Counted from the stretch's first letter, positions 52,846 through 60,999 are shown. The stretch: DNA of 64,000 nucleotides from Pseudomonas sp. G.S.17 (GCF_038096165.1 NZ_CP151076.1:310001-374000); one strand, 5' to 3'. Translations and numbers: made by a program. Notes: generated by a model from the sequence alone, not told the origin.

Positions 52846-53232
52846 CTACAGCTGAGCCTCGATAGCCGCTATATCGACCACCGACCAGACCCGCTCAATC
52901 TTCCCGTCGCGGAATTGATAGAAAACATTCTCGGTAAAGCGCACCCGCTTCCCGTTCACCGCCAGCCCAAGAAACTCACCCTTCGGGCTGCAATCGAAAC
53001 CGAGGCGGGCAGCAATATGGTTGGCGTCAGCCACGAGCAACAGAATGTTGAACTGCAAATCCGGGATCTGCCGAAAGTCGTTTTCCAGCATCTCCCGATA
53101 ACCCGAAAGCCCGAACGGCCGGTCGTTGTGAAACGCGTCTTCGTGAACGAAGTTACCGAGAGCGGGCCAGTTTTGGGTGTTCAGGCAGGCGATGTAGGCT
53201 TTATAGATGTCGGTGAGCGTTGAGGTGGTCAT
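52846..53232 (-). CDS. SnoaL/NTF2-like polyketide cyclase-family protein
   Basis: A 128-aa protein with the SnoaL-like (ester cyclase / NTF2) fold: YIACLNTQNWPALGNFVHED, RPFGLSGYREML, and VFYQFRDGKIERVWSVVD are the usual strands and helices. Such proteins include cyclases, isomerases and many of unknown function. It is a single gene converging on the PH-domain gene. Confidence 0.88.
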   Translation of the reverse strand: MTTSTLTDIYKAYIACLNTQNWPALGNFVHEDAFHNDRPFGLSGYREMLENDFRQIPDLQFNILLLVADANHIAARLGFDCSPKGEFLGLAVNGKRVRFTENVFYQFRDGKIERVWSVVDIAAIEAQL

Positions 53233-53382
53233 AGGCTGCCTCGAATTTGCGCGTAACTCGTTGGCGCGAGGCTTGCCCGCGAAAGCGTAAGATCAAACAA
53301 CGCATTCGCGGCAGAAAGACCAATCTCGGGCGAGCCTCGCTTCACGAGGCCAGCACTTCAAGCCGCCGCAAGAAACCTGAAT

Positions 53383-53670
53383 TTACGACGTTTTACTCTC
53401 CGCTTCCAATCCGGCAACCGCCGCTTCCACCAAAACCCGCGCCGCCTCAATCTGATGCATCACAGCTCGCGCGAGTGCCCGGAATTCCTTGGTGCTGTTG
53501 TCCGCAGATTCATAAGCGGTGGCGGCCGCGCAGGTGAGGTATTCCGAGGCGGTTATGAGGGCGTCTTCGACTTTTACGCCTGGCTTTGTGGTGAGCAGGC
53601 TCATGCCGATTTCGAATGGTTTGGTTTGTGGAGCTGTGTGTTCGGGTGGATGCGATGTGGATCTGAGCAT
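53383..53670 (-). CDS. DUF3077-family small protein
   Basis: A 95-aa protein: a polar N-terminus, then GVKVEDALITASEYLTCAAA and a helix (ALARAVMHQIEAARVLVEAA). This is the DUF3077 layout, multi-copy in Pseudomonas and without known function. It is a paralogue of the 70-aa protein at 13728. The start at 53670 has AAGGAG 5 bp upstream. The preceding 200 bp form a highly structured leader. Confidence 0.85.
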   Translation of the reverse strand: MLRSTSHPPEHTAPQTKPFEIGMSLLTTKPGVKVEDALITASEYLTCAAATAYESADNSTKEFRALARAVMHQIEAARVLVEAAVAGLEAESKTS

Positions 53671-53880
53671 GGTGACTCCTTGGATTAGTTGAGCCATCAC
53701 TCATTGCGACTAAACAATGGGTGGCGGCTGAGCGCGGGTTAGTCGACCGGGGACCAAGCAAACCCAGCGCACCCGAAGGTGCCCCGTGCACAGCCGCCAT
53801 AAATCGCCTGCCGATCTTGTGGATACGGTCATGAAGGCGGACAAGCTTGCTGGTAGATCAGGCGACTAAACCCGGCCGTT
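53671..53880 (-). promoter_or_regulatory. structured RNA leader of the DUF3077 gene
   Basis: On the minus strand, GGCGGCTG (53791-53798 region) pairs with CAGCCGCC (53722-53729 region); inside are a CGGGG/CCCCG pair and a GCACC-TTCG-GGTGC tetraloop hairpin. The motif TTTAGTCGC occurs before (about 53863-53871) and after (53707-53715) the structure. An ORF through it (53510-53800) has low-complexity composition and is not called. The layout suggests a conserved regulatory or independent RNA in pseudomonads. The remaining gap to 54049 shows nothing else clear. Confidence 0.5.
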
Positions 53881-54049
53881 GATTTCAACGACAGGCAGGA
53901 AATTAGCCGCAGCGTCAGGCATCCACAAGCGTCGCAGAGGATATCCGCAAAATTCAGAATCGTCTTACAGAAGGCCGGATTTATTGCCGAAGGATGTTTC
54001 TTGATTGCGGGGATTTGGGGGTGGTTTTCTGATGTAGGGCATGGGCATC

Positions 54050-54310
54050 TCAGCTGTATTGTTGTTCATAAAGAGCAATGAGATGGCTGCGATTGGTGTC
54101 GTCGATTGGCCAAGGGGCATGAATCTCGACCAGGTCAAATTCCATTTGTCCAGATTTGGCTAGCTCAACGATTTCTTCGTCTGAAAGCTCTGCGTATTCG
54201 GGCCATTGGTCGATGAGTTCCCGCGCATTTGCTACGGTATTTTCCTCAGTCTCGCCAACGAAGAGCTCTTCGATTTGAGTCATCCCGTAGGTAATCATGT
54301 AGAAGCTCAT
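54050..54310 (-). CDS. small acidic hypothetical protein
   Basis: An 86-aa acidic protein (MSFYMITYGMTQIEELFVGE ... ELSDEEIVELAKSGQMEFDL). The SD GGAGAACC lies before the ATG. No signal peptide or membrane segment. The family is not recognised; small acidic proteins of this kind can be immunity proteins or antitoxins, but no partner is adjacent. It is the last gene before the tRNA-associated island. Confidence 0.65.
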   Translation of the reverse strand: MSFYMITYGMTQIEELFVGETEENTVANARELIDQWPEYAELSDEEIVELAKSGQMEFDLVEIHAPWPIDDTNRSHLIALYEQQYS

Positions 54311-54453
54311 TGGTTCTCCAGCGGTAACGGTCCAGTGGGTAGAAAGTAGTCATTTCCCTGTTCTGAAGCTCAGAATCAGGGCGCGGGTTACCTTTTACCG
54401 ACAATTCCAGGTGGTTAGAAGCGTTGGCCTAAAGCGCGAAACATCTGGAAAAC

Positions 54454-54482
54454 AAAAAAGGCCCACCTTTCGGTGAGCCTTT
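54454..54482 (-). terminator. minus-strand tRNA-type terminator
   Basis: AAAGGC-CACC / GGTG-GCCTTT stem with one mismatch and a TTTC loop. On the minus strand it is followed by TTTTTTGTTTT. It lies 15 bp after the tRNA-Thr 3' remnant on the same strand. Confidence 0.75.
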
Positions 54483-54496
54483 CTCGTTACTGCGTA

Positions 54497-54519
54497 TGGT
54501 GCGGCACCAGGAGTCGAAC
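54497..54519 (-). other. attachment-site remnant: tRNA-Thr 3' end, short copy
   Basis: TGGTGCGGCACCAGGAGTCG matches, with one missing C, the complement of the 3' end (T arm, acceptor strand and CCA) of the tRNA-Thr copy at 60951. It is a direct repeat of that copy and marks the left end of the island. Confidence 0.7.
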
Positions 54520-54721
54520 GATCTAATAAGTTATTGAATTAGCTGATTAATACTTAAAGACCTGTGCAAGTCTACCTCTAAAACTACCTCAAGGTCCTCG
54601 TACGCCTGAGGATCTTGCTTGACGTGACTAACGGCGAAGGGCCGGAGTTGCCCCCACAGCGGCCGGCCATTCGTCTATGAGAGTTGGGCCGTTGATGTGT
54701 CAACTGTCAACCACGTTAGAG

Positions 54722-57094
54722 TTAGAGTAGGTCCATGGTGGCCATGGAATCAGCCATGCGGTAGCCCATCGCTTTGTAACCCGCCTGGCGCTTATGCCAC
54801 ATCCTCATCAGCGCGACATTACCCTCGTCAACGAAGTCGATCACTCGCACGTCGGCCTTATCGGCATGTGATCGATGCAACCGCCCCGCATATTGCTGAA
54901 GGATTCCCTTCCATGAGATGGGCATTGCCAGCACCAGCGTGTCCAACGGCGGATGATCGAAGCCTTCACCTACTAGTTTTCCTGTTGCCAACAGCACTCG
55001 TGGAGCATCAGGGGGAAGGGACTCAAGCTCATGCATACGGGAAATTCGCTGTTTCTTAGGCACTCGCCCATGAAGCGTGAAAAGGTTATGCACGCGCTGC
55101 TTCAATTCTAATTCAAGGGCATCCACATGTTCCGTCCGCTCCGTTAACACTAGAATTTTTCTACCCTCGTTGTACGCCAGCTCAATCTCCGAGACGATTC
55201 TGGCTGTCCGCTCAGAGTCGTCGGCTAGACGCCGAAAAACGTCCTGAATCCCAAAGCCGTCGGGGACCACTATTGGTTTGGGCAGCAATCGAGGCACGAC
55301 AGATAGGTCATGGGGCGCACTCGCTGGTCGAGCAGCAGAATGTCGGATCGGTCCGCACTGCATGAAAATAATGAGCTGCTGCCCATCTCGGCGCACTGGG
55401 GTTGCTGTGAGTCCCAGTACGTACCGCGCGGTCGCGCTCCTCAGTAGTGCCTCGAATGACACTGCTGATAGGTGATGACACTCATCAACGATGATCTGGC
55501 CGTAATTTTTTACCTGATCGCTGATCTCGCCTTTTCGCGATAACGACTGCATTACGGCAATGTCGATGATGCCGGTAAGCTTCGCTTTTCCGCCCCCAAG
55601 AGTACCAACAACACCATTCCCGACTCCCAAGAACGCCTGCAAGCGCTCTTGCCACTGCCTTAACAGTTCCGTCCGATGCACAAGCACCAACGTGTTAATG
55701 CCTCGTGCGGCAATCAACGCAGCAGCACTCACCGTTTTACCGAAAGCTGTCGGTGCACAGAGGATACCGATGTCATGACTTAGCATTGCGCTGACAGCAG
55801 CCTCTTGGTCAGAACGCAGGGTCCCGAGAAAGGTCACGTCGATGGGGTCGCCCGCGAAGCGTTCGTCTTTAAGAATAGGGGTAACCCCGTTTTCCTCTAA
55901 AAACTCCAGCGCAGCATCCAAACAGCCACGTGGTAACGCAATATGTTTGGGGAAGTTCTGGGCACAGCCGATAATCCTTGGCTTGTTCCACACTGACATG
56001 CGCATGGCCTGAGCTTTGTAGAACTCAGGATTTTGAAAGGCAGCGAGCCGGACAAGCTGGTTTGCCAATGGCTGTGGCAATTCCGACTTTTCAAAGTAAA
56101 TTAAATTAGCCAGCGTGATGTTGACAGCAGCAGGCAACGGGCATGTCAATTTACGTGATCTCGATTCACGATCTTTCCAAGGTTCTGCATCACCTTCGTC
56201 ATCGACATAGGCGACCCCTAGAGGGTCCCGATTACCCATCGCCTGGATAATAACGGGCTGGATATCTTCTGGACTCATGCGCTGAATCGATGCCAGGAAG
56301 GCCCATTGATCAGGATGAGGCTCAAGCGAGTCGTCTACAAAAACGCTATTGTTTTGGGCCCTGGCCCGCTTTTGTAACGGGAGCGCGATGAGATTTCCAA
56401 AGCCGCCTTTGGGCATGTAGTCCTGGTTTGGAAACAGTCGATCATAGGAGCTGAGCGCCAACTGCCGGGTGCGCTCACAGGCATGACTGATGATTGCGGC
56501 ACCGAGGCGGCGCGCATCGCAGGCAGGAACATTACGCTCAAAGAAAATCCAGCCATGAGCCCCTTGGCCTGAGCGCGATATTTCCAGCGCCACCGGGACG
56601 TTCAGCTCATGGCATGACTGCACAAAAGCCTTGGAATCATCACGCCATTCGGCCTCATCGAAGTCGACCGCCAAAAAATAACAAGTGTCATCAGAGAGTA
56701 GGGGGTAGATACCAACGACCACTTCGCCCGCCAGATGGCGATAGACCACCTCATCGGTCAGCGGAAGCAGCTGGCGGTTACCGCAGTCGCCACATTTAAT
56801 TCGTGGCTTCTCACAAACGCCAGGCCTCCATTCGTTTGCGCAAGCGGGTGCGTATCCTGATTTGCCTGCCTTGCTTTCCCAGCGGATGGGATAAACGTCC
56901 GTCCTACCACGAAACAAGCTTCGGAATAGGGCAAGCTTTCCATCAGTATCGAGTTGCTGTGATTGTTCTGCTTGGACAATCGCTATCTTGACTGGCTCAG
57001 CAGGCGGGCGCCATTCGATGCCATGAGCATCCAGCAAGGCAACCAATCTTGCATTCTCAGCCCTTAGCTTCGCCACCAGACTAGTGTCTATCAC
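54722..57094 (-). CDS. TOTE-type archaeo-eukaryotic primase/SF2 helicase fusion
   Basis: A 790-aa fusion. Residues about 50-260 are an archaeo-eukaryotic primase-like domain of the TOTE conflict-system type: FRGRTDVYPIRW, a CxnCGDCG zinc-like cluster (C94 to C104), the metal-binding D144-F-D146 in LAVDFDEAEW, and SRSGQGAHGWIFF (H180). Residues about 420-790 are an SF2 helicase: Walker A APTAFGKT (447-454), DECH (537-540), GLTATPVRRDG, GEGFDHPPLD and QQYAGRLHR. A short coiled start (LRAENARLVALLDAHGIEW) is common in these proteins. The start codon is GTG. TOTE genes were described as transposon- or island-borne conflict genes; activity is not established. It occupies the left half of the tRNA-Thr island. 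Confidence 0.88.
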   Translation of the reverse strand: MIDTSLVAKLRAENARLVALLDAHGIEWRPPAEPVKIAIVQAEQSQQLDTDGKLALFRSLFRGRTDVYPIRWESKAGKSGYAPACANEWRPGVCEKPRIKCGDCGNRQLLPLTDEVVYRHLAGEVVVGIYPLLSDDTCYFLAVDFDEAEWRDDSKAFVQSCHELNVPVALEISRSGQGAHGWIFFERNVPACDARRLGAAIISHACERTRQLALSSYDRLFPNQDYMPKGGFGNLIALPLQKRARAQNNSVFVDDSLEPHPDQWAFLASIQRMSPEDIQPVIIQAMGNRDPLGVAYVDDEGDAEPWKDRESRSRKLTCPLPAAVNITLANLIYFEKSELPQPLANQLVRLAAFQNPEFYKAQAMRMSVWNKPRIIGCAQNFPKHIALPRGCLDAALEFLEENGVTPILKDERFAGDPIDVTFLGTLRSDQEAAVSAMLSHDIGILCAPTAFGKTVSAAALIAARGINTLVLVHRTELLRQWQERLQAFLGVGNGVVGTLGGGKAKLTGIIDIAVMQSLSRKGEISDQVKNYGQIIVDECHHLSAVSFEALLRSATARYVLGLTATPVRRDGQQLIIFMQCGPIRHSAARPASAPHDLSVVPRLLPKPIVVPDGFGIQDVFRRLADDSERTARIVSEIELAYNEGRKILVLTERTEHVDALELELKQRVHNLFTLHGRVPKKQRISRMHELESLPPDAPRVLLATGKLVGEGFDHPPLDTLVLAMPISWKGILQQYAGRLHRSHADKADVRVIDFVDEGNVALMRMWHKRQAGYKAMGYRMADSMATMDLL

Positions 57095-57290
57095 CGCCTT
57101 CAGCCTCTACGTCTCAGGTGAAGCCTGTAGCCTCGAGCTACAACCCTCAGTCCATCAGTAAAACATAGAGGTTATCAAACAACAGAGGTTAGGTTCAGGG
57201 GCTCAAGAGGCCCGCCCTAATCCCAATCAAATCGTTGGCTGGCTCAATCTGCCAGTTAGGGATACAGAGCGCGCGGTTGCTGGCATTTGG

Positions 57291-57566
57291 CTAACGTTGA
57301 AAATTCCAGGATTTTCCTAGGCGCAGAGTGATCAGGCTTGTGGTCAGCAGGTAGTAGTAGCGCGTCGATTTCGAGTTTGAGTTCATGTGGTGGTTCAAAA
57401 ACCAAACGAGATGCTTTCTTTGCCATGTCCATGGATTATCTCGGTTCCAGCGTTCAGAAATGGCTGCTTGAATAGTCTTGGCCTGGCGGATGTGACGTTC
57501 GCGTGTGGCATGTGCTCCAGTCAGTGCCCCAGCCAAGAAGATCTCCATATCGAATGGTTTATTCAT
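57291..57566 (-). CDS. small ORF coupled to the integrase
   Basis: A 91-aa basic protein with the central pattern RERHIRQAKTIQAAISERWN and WTWQRKHLVWFLNHH. Its ATG overlaps the integrase stop by 4 bp, so it is translationally coupled. The family is not recognised. It is shaped like a small partner protein of site-specific recombinases that accompany ICE-type integrases, with helical DNA-binding-like sequence. No catalytic tyrosine context is seen. Confidence 0.65.
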   Translation of the reverse strand: MNKPFDMEIFLAGALTGAHATRERHIRQAKTIQAAISERWNRDNPWTWQRKHLVWFLNHHMNSNSKSTRYYYLLTTSLITLRLGKSWNFQR

Positions 57567-58543
57567 ACCCGACCACCGATGTACGCCGATACCACGTCGA
57601 TTCGACCGTGTCCCAGCTCATAGCTGATTTGTAAGCGTGCCTCTCGATCAAGGCGTGGATCGAGGCGCCTGCACCTGCCACCGTTGATGGGCGCTAGGTG
57701 ATGGGTGATCTGCTCATAGCGTTCGCATGCATAAGCCGCGCGCAATTCGTGGAAGCCTTTGAGGTTGTGCTGATGGAGGATGCTCCGTGCGGGGCGGACG
57801 ATTCCCTGTTGGAAATCAAGGTAGCTTTCGTTCGGAGCAAGCAGGTTGCGGCTACCGTCGGGCGAGGCCTGTTCGGCAAACCTCAGTGCGTCACGAACAT
57901 GATCATCTACCGTAATCCAACGAGGTCCCGATGCACCTGAGCGGCCACCTTTGGTGCCATCCTGGATGTTAACTCTGCCAAGTTGCTCTGTTTCACGTTG
58001 CAATCGAGGCAGGTCGGCCAAAATGGCCTCGCGCATACGCATGCCGGTGGCTCGCGCCAACTGCGCGATGGCCGCGGCGCGCGGCATTTGGTGTTCGCAG
58101 AGCACGTCGACGATCCGCTTCACGTGTTCGGGGTCTTGGCCTTGTGGCTGCGAGCGACGAACACTGGTGCGCCGCATTCCCAGCGCCTTGCTAGGGCTAG
58201 GCACTTTCACATACTGATCACCGCGAAGCGCCGCCATGGTTCGGTTCACGCTGGACAATCGGTTTTGCGCGGTGGCGATGCAAATAGCGCCTTGTTCAAC
58301 CTGGTGACGCAGATGTCCGGCATAGTTCAGCAACGTCTGTCGATCAATCTGCCGCGCATCGTTAAGCCCTGGCCCATCTTCCGACCGACACCACCGTACA
58401 AACGCCTGCCATCGATCACTGTGCGCTTTGACCGTGCCGTAATGCCCGCCGCCAAACAGGTCCCGCAATGCCTGCGGCCCGGCATAGCTCAGTTGCCGAC
58501 CATAGCCAAAATTGCGTCCATCTCGCCTGCCCACCAATGCCAT
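57563..58543 (-). CDS. ICE-type tyrosine recombinase (integrase_1 family)
   Basis: A 326-aa tyrosine recombinase with a SAM-like N-terminal domain and a catalytic domain from about residue 150. The catalytic arginine is in RATGMRMREAI, the lysine is in QDGTKGGRSG, HELRAAYACERY carries the H-x-x-R block, and GHGRIDVVSAYIG carries the second His and the tyrosine. The start has AGAGGAG upstream. Recombinases of this group travel on ICEs and genomic islands as accessory integrases. Its partner ORF overlaps by 4 bp. Confidence 0.85.
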   Translation of the reverse strand: MALVGRRDGRNFGYGRQLSYAGPQALRDLFGGGHYGTVKAHSDRWQAFVRWCRSEDGPGLNDARQIDRQTLLNYAGHLRHQVEQGAICIATAQNRLSSVNRTMAALRGDQYVKVPSPSKALGMRRTSVRRSQPQGQDPEHVKRIVDVLCEHQMPRAAAIAQLARATGMRMREAILADLPRLQRETEQLGRVNIQDGTKGGRSGASGPRWITVDDHVRDALRFAEQASPDGSRNLLAPNESYLDFQQGIVRPARSILHQHNLKGFHELRAAYACERYEQITHHLAPINGGRCRRLDPRLDREARLQISYELGHGRIDVVSAYIGGRV

Positions 58544-58892
58544 GATCGAACTCCTCTCGAAGCCAAAACTTTTAAAACTTTCCCCACGTCATCCCGCCAA
58601 GAATGTTGAGTGTTATCAGGGATCAAGGCCCCTGCGACCTGTGAGGGTTGTCCACTAACGCGGGACTGGCGGCTCTTTACGACCGGAAGCTTGGACATCT
58701 CATGATCTGGCCTCCTGAGCACTTCCGAAGAAGTGGGCGGGTGGAGGCTGCACTGGCTGACGAGACCAATGCCGCGAGATCCTGAGTCGGGTGAAGGCAG
58801 CGATGCGATGACCGGGGCGTGCCTGACTGTCAGTCAGGTGCAGTCCATTCCCTGGGTTGCGGCACCATCATCTGCATCGCTGTTGCTGGTGA

Positions 58893-59216
58893 TCATTCGG
58901 TGTTTGTCACGCCGATTGTCACGAGGGGAAATGCCGCAATGCCTTGTACGAGGTGGGCTGCAGCAGTGGTAGGAGCGCCCGTCTCTTTCCGGGAGAAAGA
59001 GACGGGCACAGGTTGGCGCAAGGAAATGGCCAAGCGGATAGGTTGCTGCAGGGCAGCTACGAAGGGGTGTGAGTTGCCGCAGTGGGCACTCTGGTAAAAG
59101 TAGGCATCCATCACATCGCTGTGACCGTGCGAGCCGCCGGACGCTAATCGCACTTTGGGAGAGCCACCACGGTGTGGCGTAGCCTTAAAGGTTCTGGCTA
59201 CCTGGGTTGCTGTCAA
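58893..59216 (-). CDS. doubtful ORF in the inter-integrase region
   Basis: A 107-codon frame with a TTG start (MTATQVARTFKATPHRGGSP ...). Its composition is unlike its neighbours and part of it is formed by the perfect hairpin at 58977-59007. Similar ORFs are annotated as hypothetical in Pseudomonas, so the DNA may be conserved for another reason. I list it only as a possibility. Confidence 0.25.
   Translation of the reverse strand: MTATQVARTFKATPHRGGSPKVRLASGGSHGHSDVMDAYFYQSAHCGNSHPFVAALQQPIRLAISLRQPVPVSFSRKETGAPTTAAAHLVQGIAAFPLVTIGVTNTE
58977..59007. other. 12-bp perfect inverted repeat
   Basis: GCCCGTCTCTTT and AAAGAGACGGGC around a CCGGGAG loop; no T run. It could be a recombinase or transfer-protein binding site. 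Confidence 0.6.
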
Positions 59217-59247
59217 CGACAGCGCTTTGCCCGATCTTTTCTACGCC

Positions 59248-59313
59248 TGTGGATAATTCGGGTCAAGGCTCGAATTTTCGGGAGTTCTGCGGCTGTGGAT
59301 GAAATTATCCACC
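59248..59313. promoter_or_regulatory. cluster of DnaA-box-like sites left of the integrase
   Basis: TGTGGATAA (59248-59256, perfect inverse of TTATCCACA), TGTGGATGA (59294-59302) and TTATCCACC (59305-59313), the latter two with one mismatch. A second cluster lies at 61143-61163. Confidence 0.45.
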
Positions 59314-59370
59314 GGTGGAAATCAGTGGTTTTCCATAGACAGTTGTGTGGGCTTCAGATTTTTTAAGTGA

Positions 59371-59415
59371 GGTCCATCCAAGCAGGGCGGCTTTGCAGCC
59401 CTGTTTGGATGGACC
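59371..59415 (-). terminator. long hairpin after the P4-type integrase gene
   Basis: GGTCCATCCAA pairs with TTGGATGGACC, with an inner CAGGGC/GCCCTG stem. It begins about 40 bp after the integrase stop codon on the minus strand. It lacks a T run, so termination is uncertain. Confidence 0.5.
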
Positions 59416-59456
59416 CGCGTGGAGAAGCGGATCACTGAGATATAAAGACCGAGCGC

Positions 59457-60779
59457 TTACTCAGTTGCGCCACGTTTTGCTTTTAAGCGAGTGACGTTCG
59501 GTCCGGTCTGGTTCGCGAATTCGTGTGGAGTGACATGCTCCTGCCGGTTGGCCTCCAGGTACCGGCTCCACCAGTTCATGATCAGCCTGCGCTCCTCGAT
59601 GAACTCGGCCTTGTGGATGTAAGCGGCGCGGACGTTGTTGCGTTCCTTGTGGCTCATCTGCCTTTCAATGGCGGTCTCGGACCACAGTCCGGACTCGATC
59701 AGTGCGCTGCAGGCCATTGAACGAAACCCATGCCCGCAGATATCGGTTTTGGTGTCGTATCCCATCGTCCGTAGCGCGTTGTTCACGGTATTTTCGGACA
59801 TGGGTTTCCAGGGTTTGGCATCCCCTGCGAAGACCAATGCGAATTTGCCTGTGAGTGCATGGATTTTTTCGAGTAGCGCCACTGCTTGCGGCGATAAGGG
59901 TACTAAATGGATATCCCCAGCCATCTTCGTACCCCTTGTTGAAAAAGGTACTCCGTCCAACGCGGGTCGAGTGTCCGGTATCTCCCAGGTGCCGCGCTTG
60001 AGGTCGAACTCGCTCCAGCGGGCGAAGCGCAGTTCGCTGGAGCGGACGAACACATGCAGCGAGAGCATGACCGTCAGCCGGGTAAGTGCGCGGCCTCTGT
60101 AGGTGTCGATGCGCTCCTGCAATTCAGGCAGACGCGATAAGGGTAAAGCAGGGCGGTGAATCACCCTCGGGGCTTTGATCAAACCTTCAAGGTCGGAGGC
60201 AGGATTTGCCGCGATCTGTCGAGCACGTTTCGCCTCGCGCATGATGCTTTGCAGGTAGTTTTGTACCCTTAAAGCGACGTCAATCGTGCCGCGTTTCTGG
60301 ATCGCTTCCAGAGGTTGCATCAGGTCATGGGTGTCCAGATCGACAATAGAGCGAGCGCCGATCAGCGGGAATACATGGGTTTTGAGGCGGCTCAGGACCG
60401 TCTTAGCATGGCCCGGTGCCCATTTGGCAGACATCGCTTTGTGCCATTCCAGTGCAGCGCTTTCAAAGGTTCGGCCTTTGATTGCGGCCTGCGTCTTGGC
60501 TTGATGTTTGGTCTCTATGGGGTCGATGCCTTTCGCCAGCATCCGCTTGACCTCTAGGCGCTTGTTGCGCGCATCGGCGAGGCCGACCACGGGGTAGCTG
60601 CCGAACGAGGTCAGTCCTTCGCGTCCATCAGGTTTGACATACCTGAGACGCCAGCCTTTACGGCCATTGGGTTGGACTAGAAGGTAGAGGCCGTCGCCGT
60701 CGAAAAGCTTGTAGGCGCGGTCAGTGGGCTTGGCTGAGCGGCAAGCCGAGTCGGAGAGTGGAGCAGTGGTGCGCGACAT
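59457..60779 (-). CDS. P4-type tyrosine integrase (DUF4102 N-terminus)
   Basis: A 440-aa phage P4-like integrase. The N-terminal arm-binding DUF4102-type domain (about 1-90: YKLFDGDGLYLLVQPNGRKG) is followed by a SAM-like core-binding domain and the catalytic domain. The catalytic arginine is in FVRSSELRFARW, the H-x-x-R block is HGFRSMACSALIESG, and the tyrosine is in RAAYIHKAEF after SHKERNNV. It stands 170 bp from the tRNA-Thr remnant at 60951 and is probably the integrase of the island 54.5-60.95 kb. P4-type integrases use tRNA 3' ends, which fits. Confidence 0.92.
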   Translation of the reverse strand: MSRTTAPLSDSACRSAKPTDRAYKLFDGDGLYLLVQPNGRKGWRLRYVKPDGREGLTSFGSYPVVGLADARNKRLEVKRMLAKGIDPIETKHQAKTQAAIKGRTFESAALEWHKAMSAKWAPGHAKTVLSRLKTHVFPLIGARSIVDLDTHDLMQPLEAIQKRGTIDVALRVQNYLQSIMREAKRARQIAANPASDLEGLIKAPRVIHRPALPLSRLPELQERIDTYRGRALTRLTVMLSLHVFVRSSELRFARWSEFDLKRGTWEIPDTRPALDGVPFSTRGTKMAGDIHLVPLSPQAVALLEKIHALTGKFALVFAGDAKPWKPMSENTVNNALRTMGYDTKTDICGHGFRSMACSALIESGLWSETAIERQMSHKERNNVRAAYIHKAEFIEERRLIMNWWSRYLEANRQEHVTPHEFANQTGPNVTRLKAKRGATE

Positions 60780-60880
60780 AAGGGTACTCCCCCTTTATCG
60801 AATTACCTTACCCCTAACATTACCCCTAAAACGGCTGGAATCCACCAGATTTTGACGTAACTCGACAGAACCCCAAAACG

Positions 60881-60907
60881 AAAAAACCCGCCAGAAGGCC
60901 GGTTTTT
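60881..60907 (-). terminator. minus-strand terminator next to the tRNA-Thr remnant
   Basis: AAAAACC/GGTTTTT with an inner GCC/GGC pair. On the minus strand the stem is followed by TTTTTTCG. It would have ended the tRNA-Thr transcript. Confidence 0.75.
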
Positions 60908-60911
60908 CGGG

Positions 60912-60945
60912 GGTTCCAGAGATTTTGAAAGCCTTCTCTGGAACC
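60912..60945. other. 11-bp inverted repeat beside the tRNA remnant
   Basis: GGTTCCAGAGA and TCTCTGGAACC form a perfect stem around 12 bp, 6 bp from the tRNA 3' end. It may be an integrase binding site or part of the tRNA 3' trailer. Confidence 0.6.
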
Positions 60946-60950
60946 TTGTA

Positions 60951-60999
60951 TGGTGCCGGCACCAGGAGTCGAACCCGGGACCTACTGATTACAAGTCAG
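60951..60999 (-). pseudogene. tRNA-Thr(TGT) 3' fragment, attachment site
   Basis: The minus strand reads from the anticodon stem-loop (CTGACTTGTAATCAG, anticodon TGT) through the variable region and T arm (GGGTTCGACTCC) to the acceptor strand and CCA (TGCCGGCACCA). The 5' half of the tRNA is absent beyond 61000, where unrelated sequence begins. So this is a 49-bp attachment-site copy, not a working tRNA. The intact gene should lie to the right of the window. Confidence 0.8.

Larger units (their letters stand above)
54311..54721. other. island left junction region
   Basis: No gene. It contains the tRNA-type terminator (54454-54482), the short tRNA-Thr 3' copy (54497-54519) and then about 200 bp of island DNA with no recognised feature before the stop of the primase-helicase gene. 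Confidence 0.6.
58544..59456. other. 913-bp region with palindromes and a doubtful ORF
   Basis: It separates two integrase genes. It holds CCTGACTG-T-CAGTCAGG (58822-58838), a 12-bp hairpin GCCCGTCTCTTT/AAAGAGACGGGC (58977-59007), three DnaA-box-like sites (59248-59313) and a long hairpin (59371-59415). A TTG-start minus-strand ORF of 107 codons (58893-59216) recurs in my memory of Pseudomonas annotations but looks like translated repeat DNA. Confidence 0.5.

Noticed and set aside
53510..53800. 96-codon minus-strand ORF through the DUF3077 leader
   Set aside because: Composition is low-complexity and it is formed mainly by the RNA stem sequences; it overlaps the DUF3077 gene in a different frame.
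60951..60999. Functional tRNA-Thr gene
   Set aside because: The D arm and 5' acceptor strand are missing beyond 61000, so it cannot fold into a tRNA.
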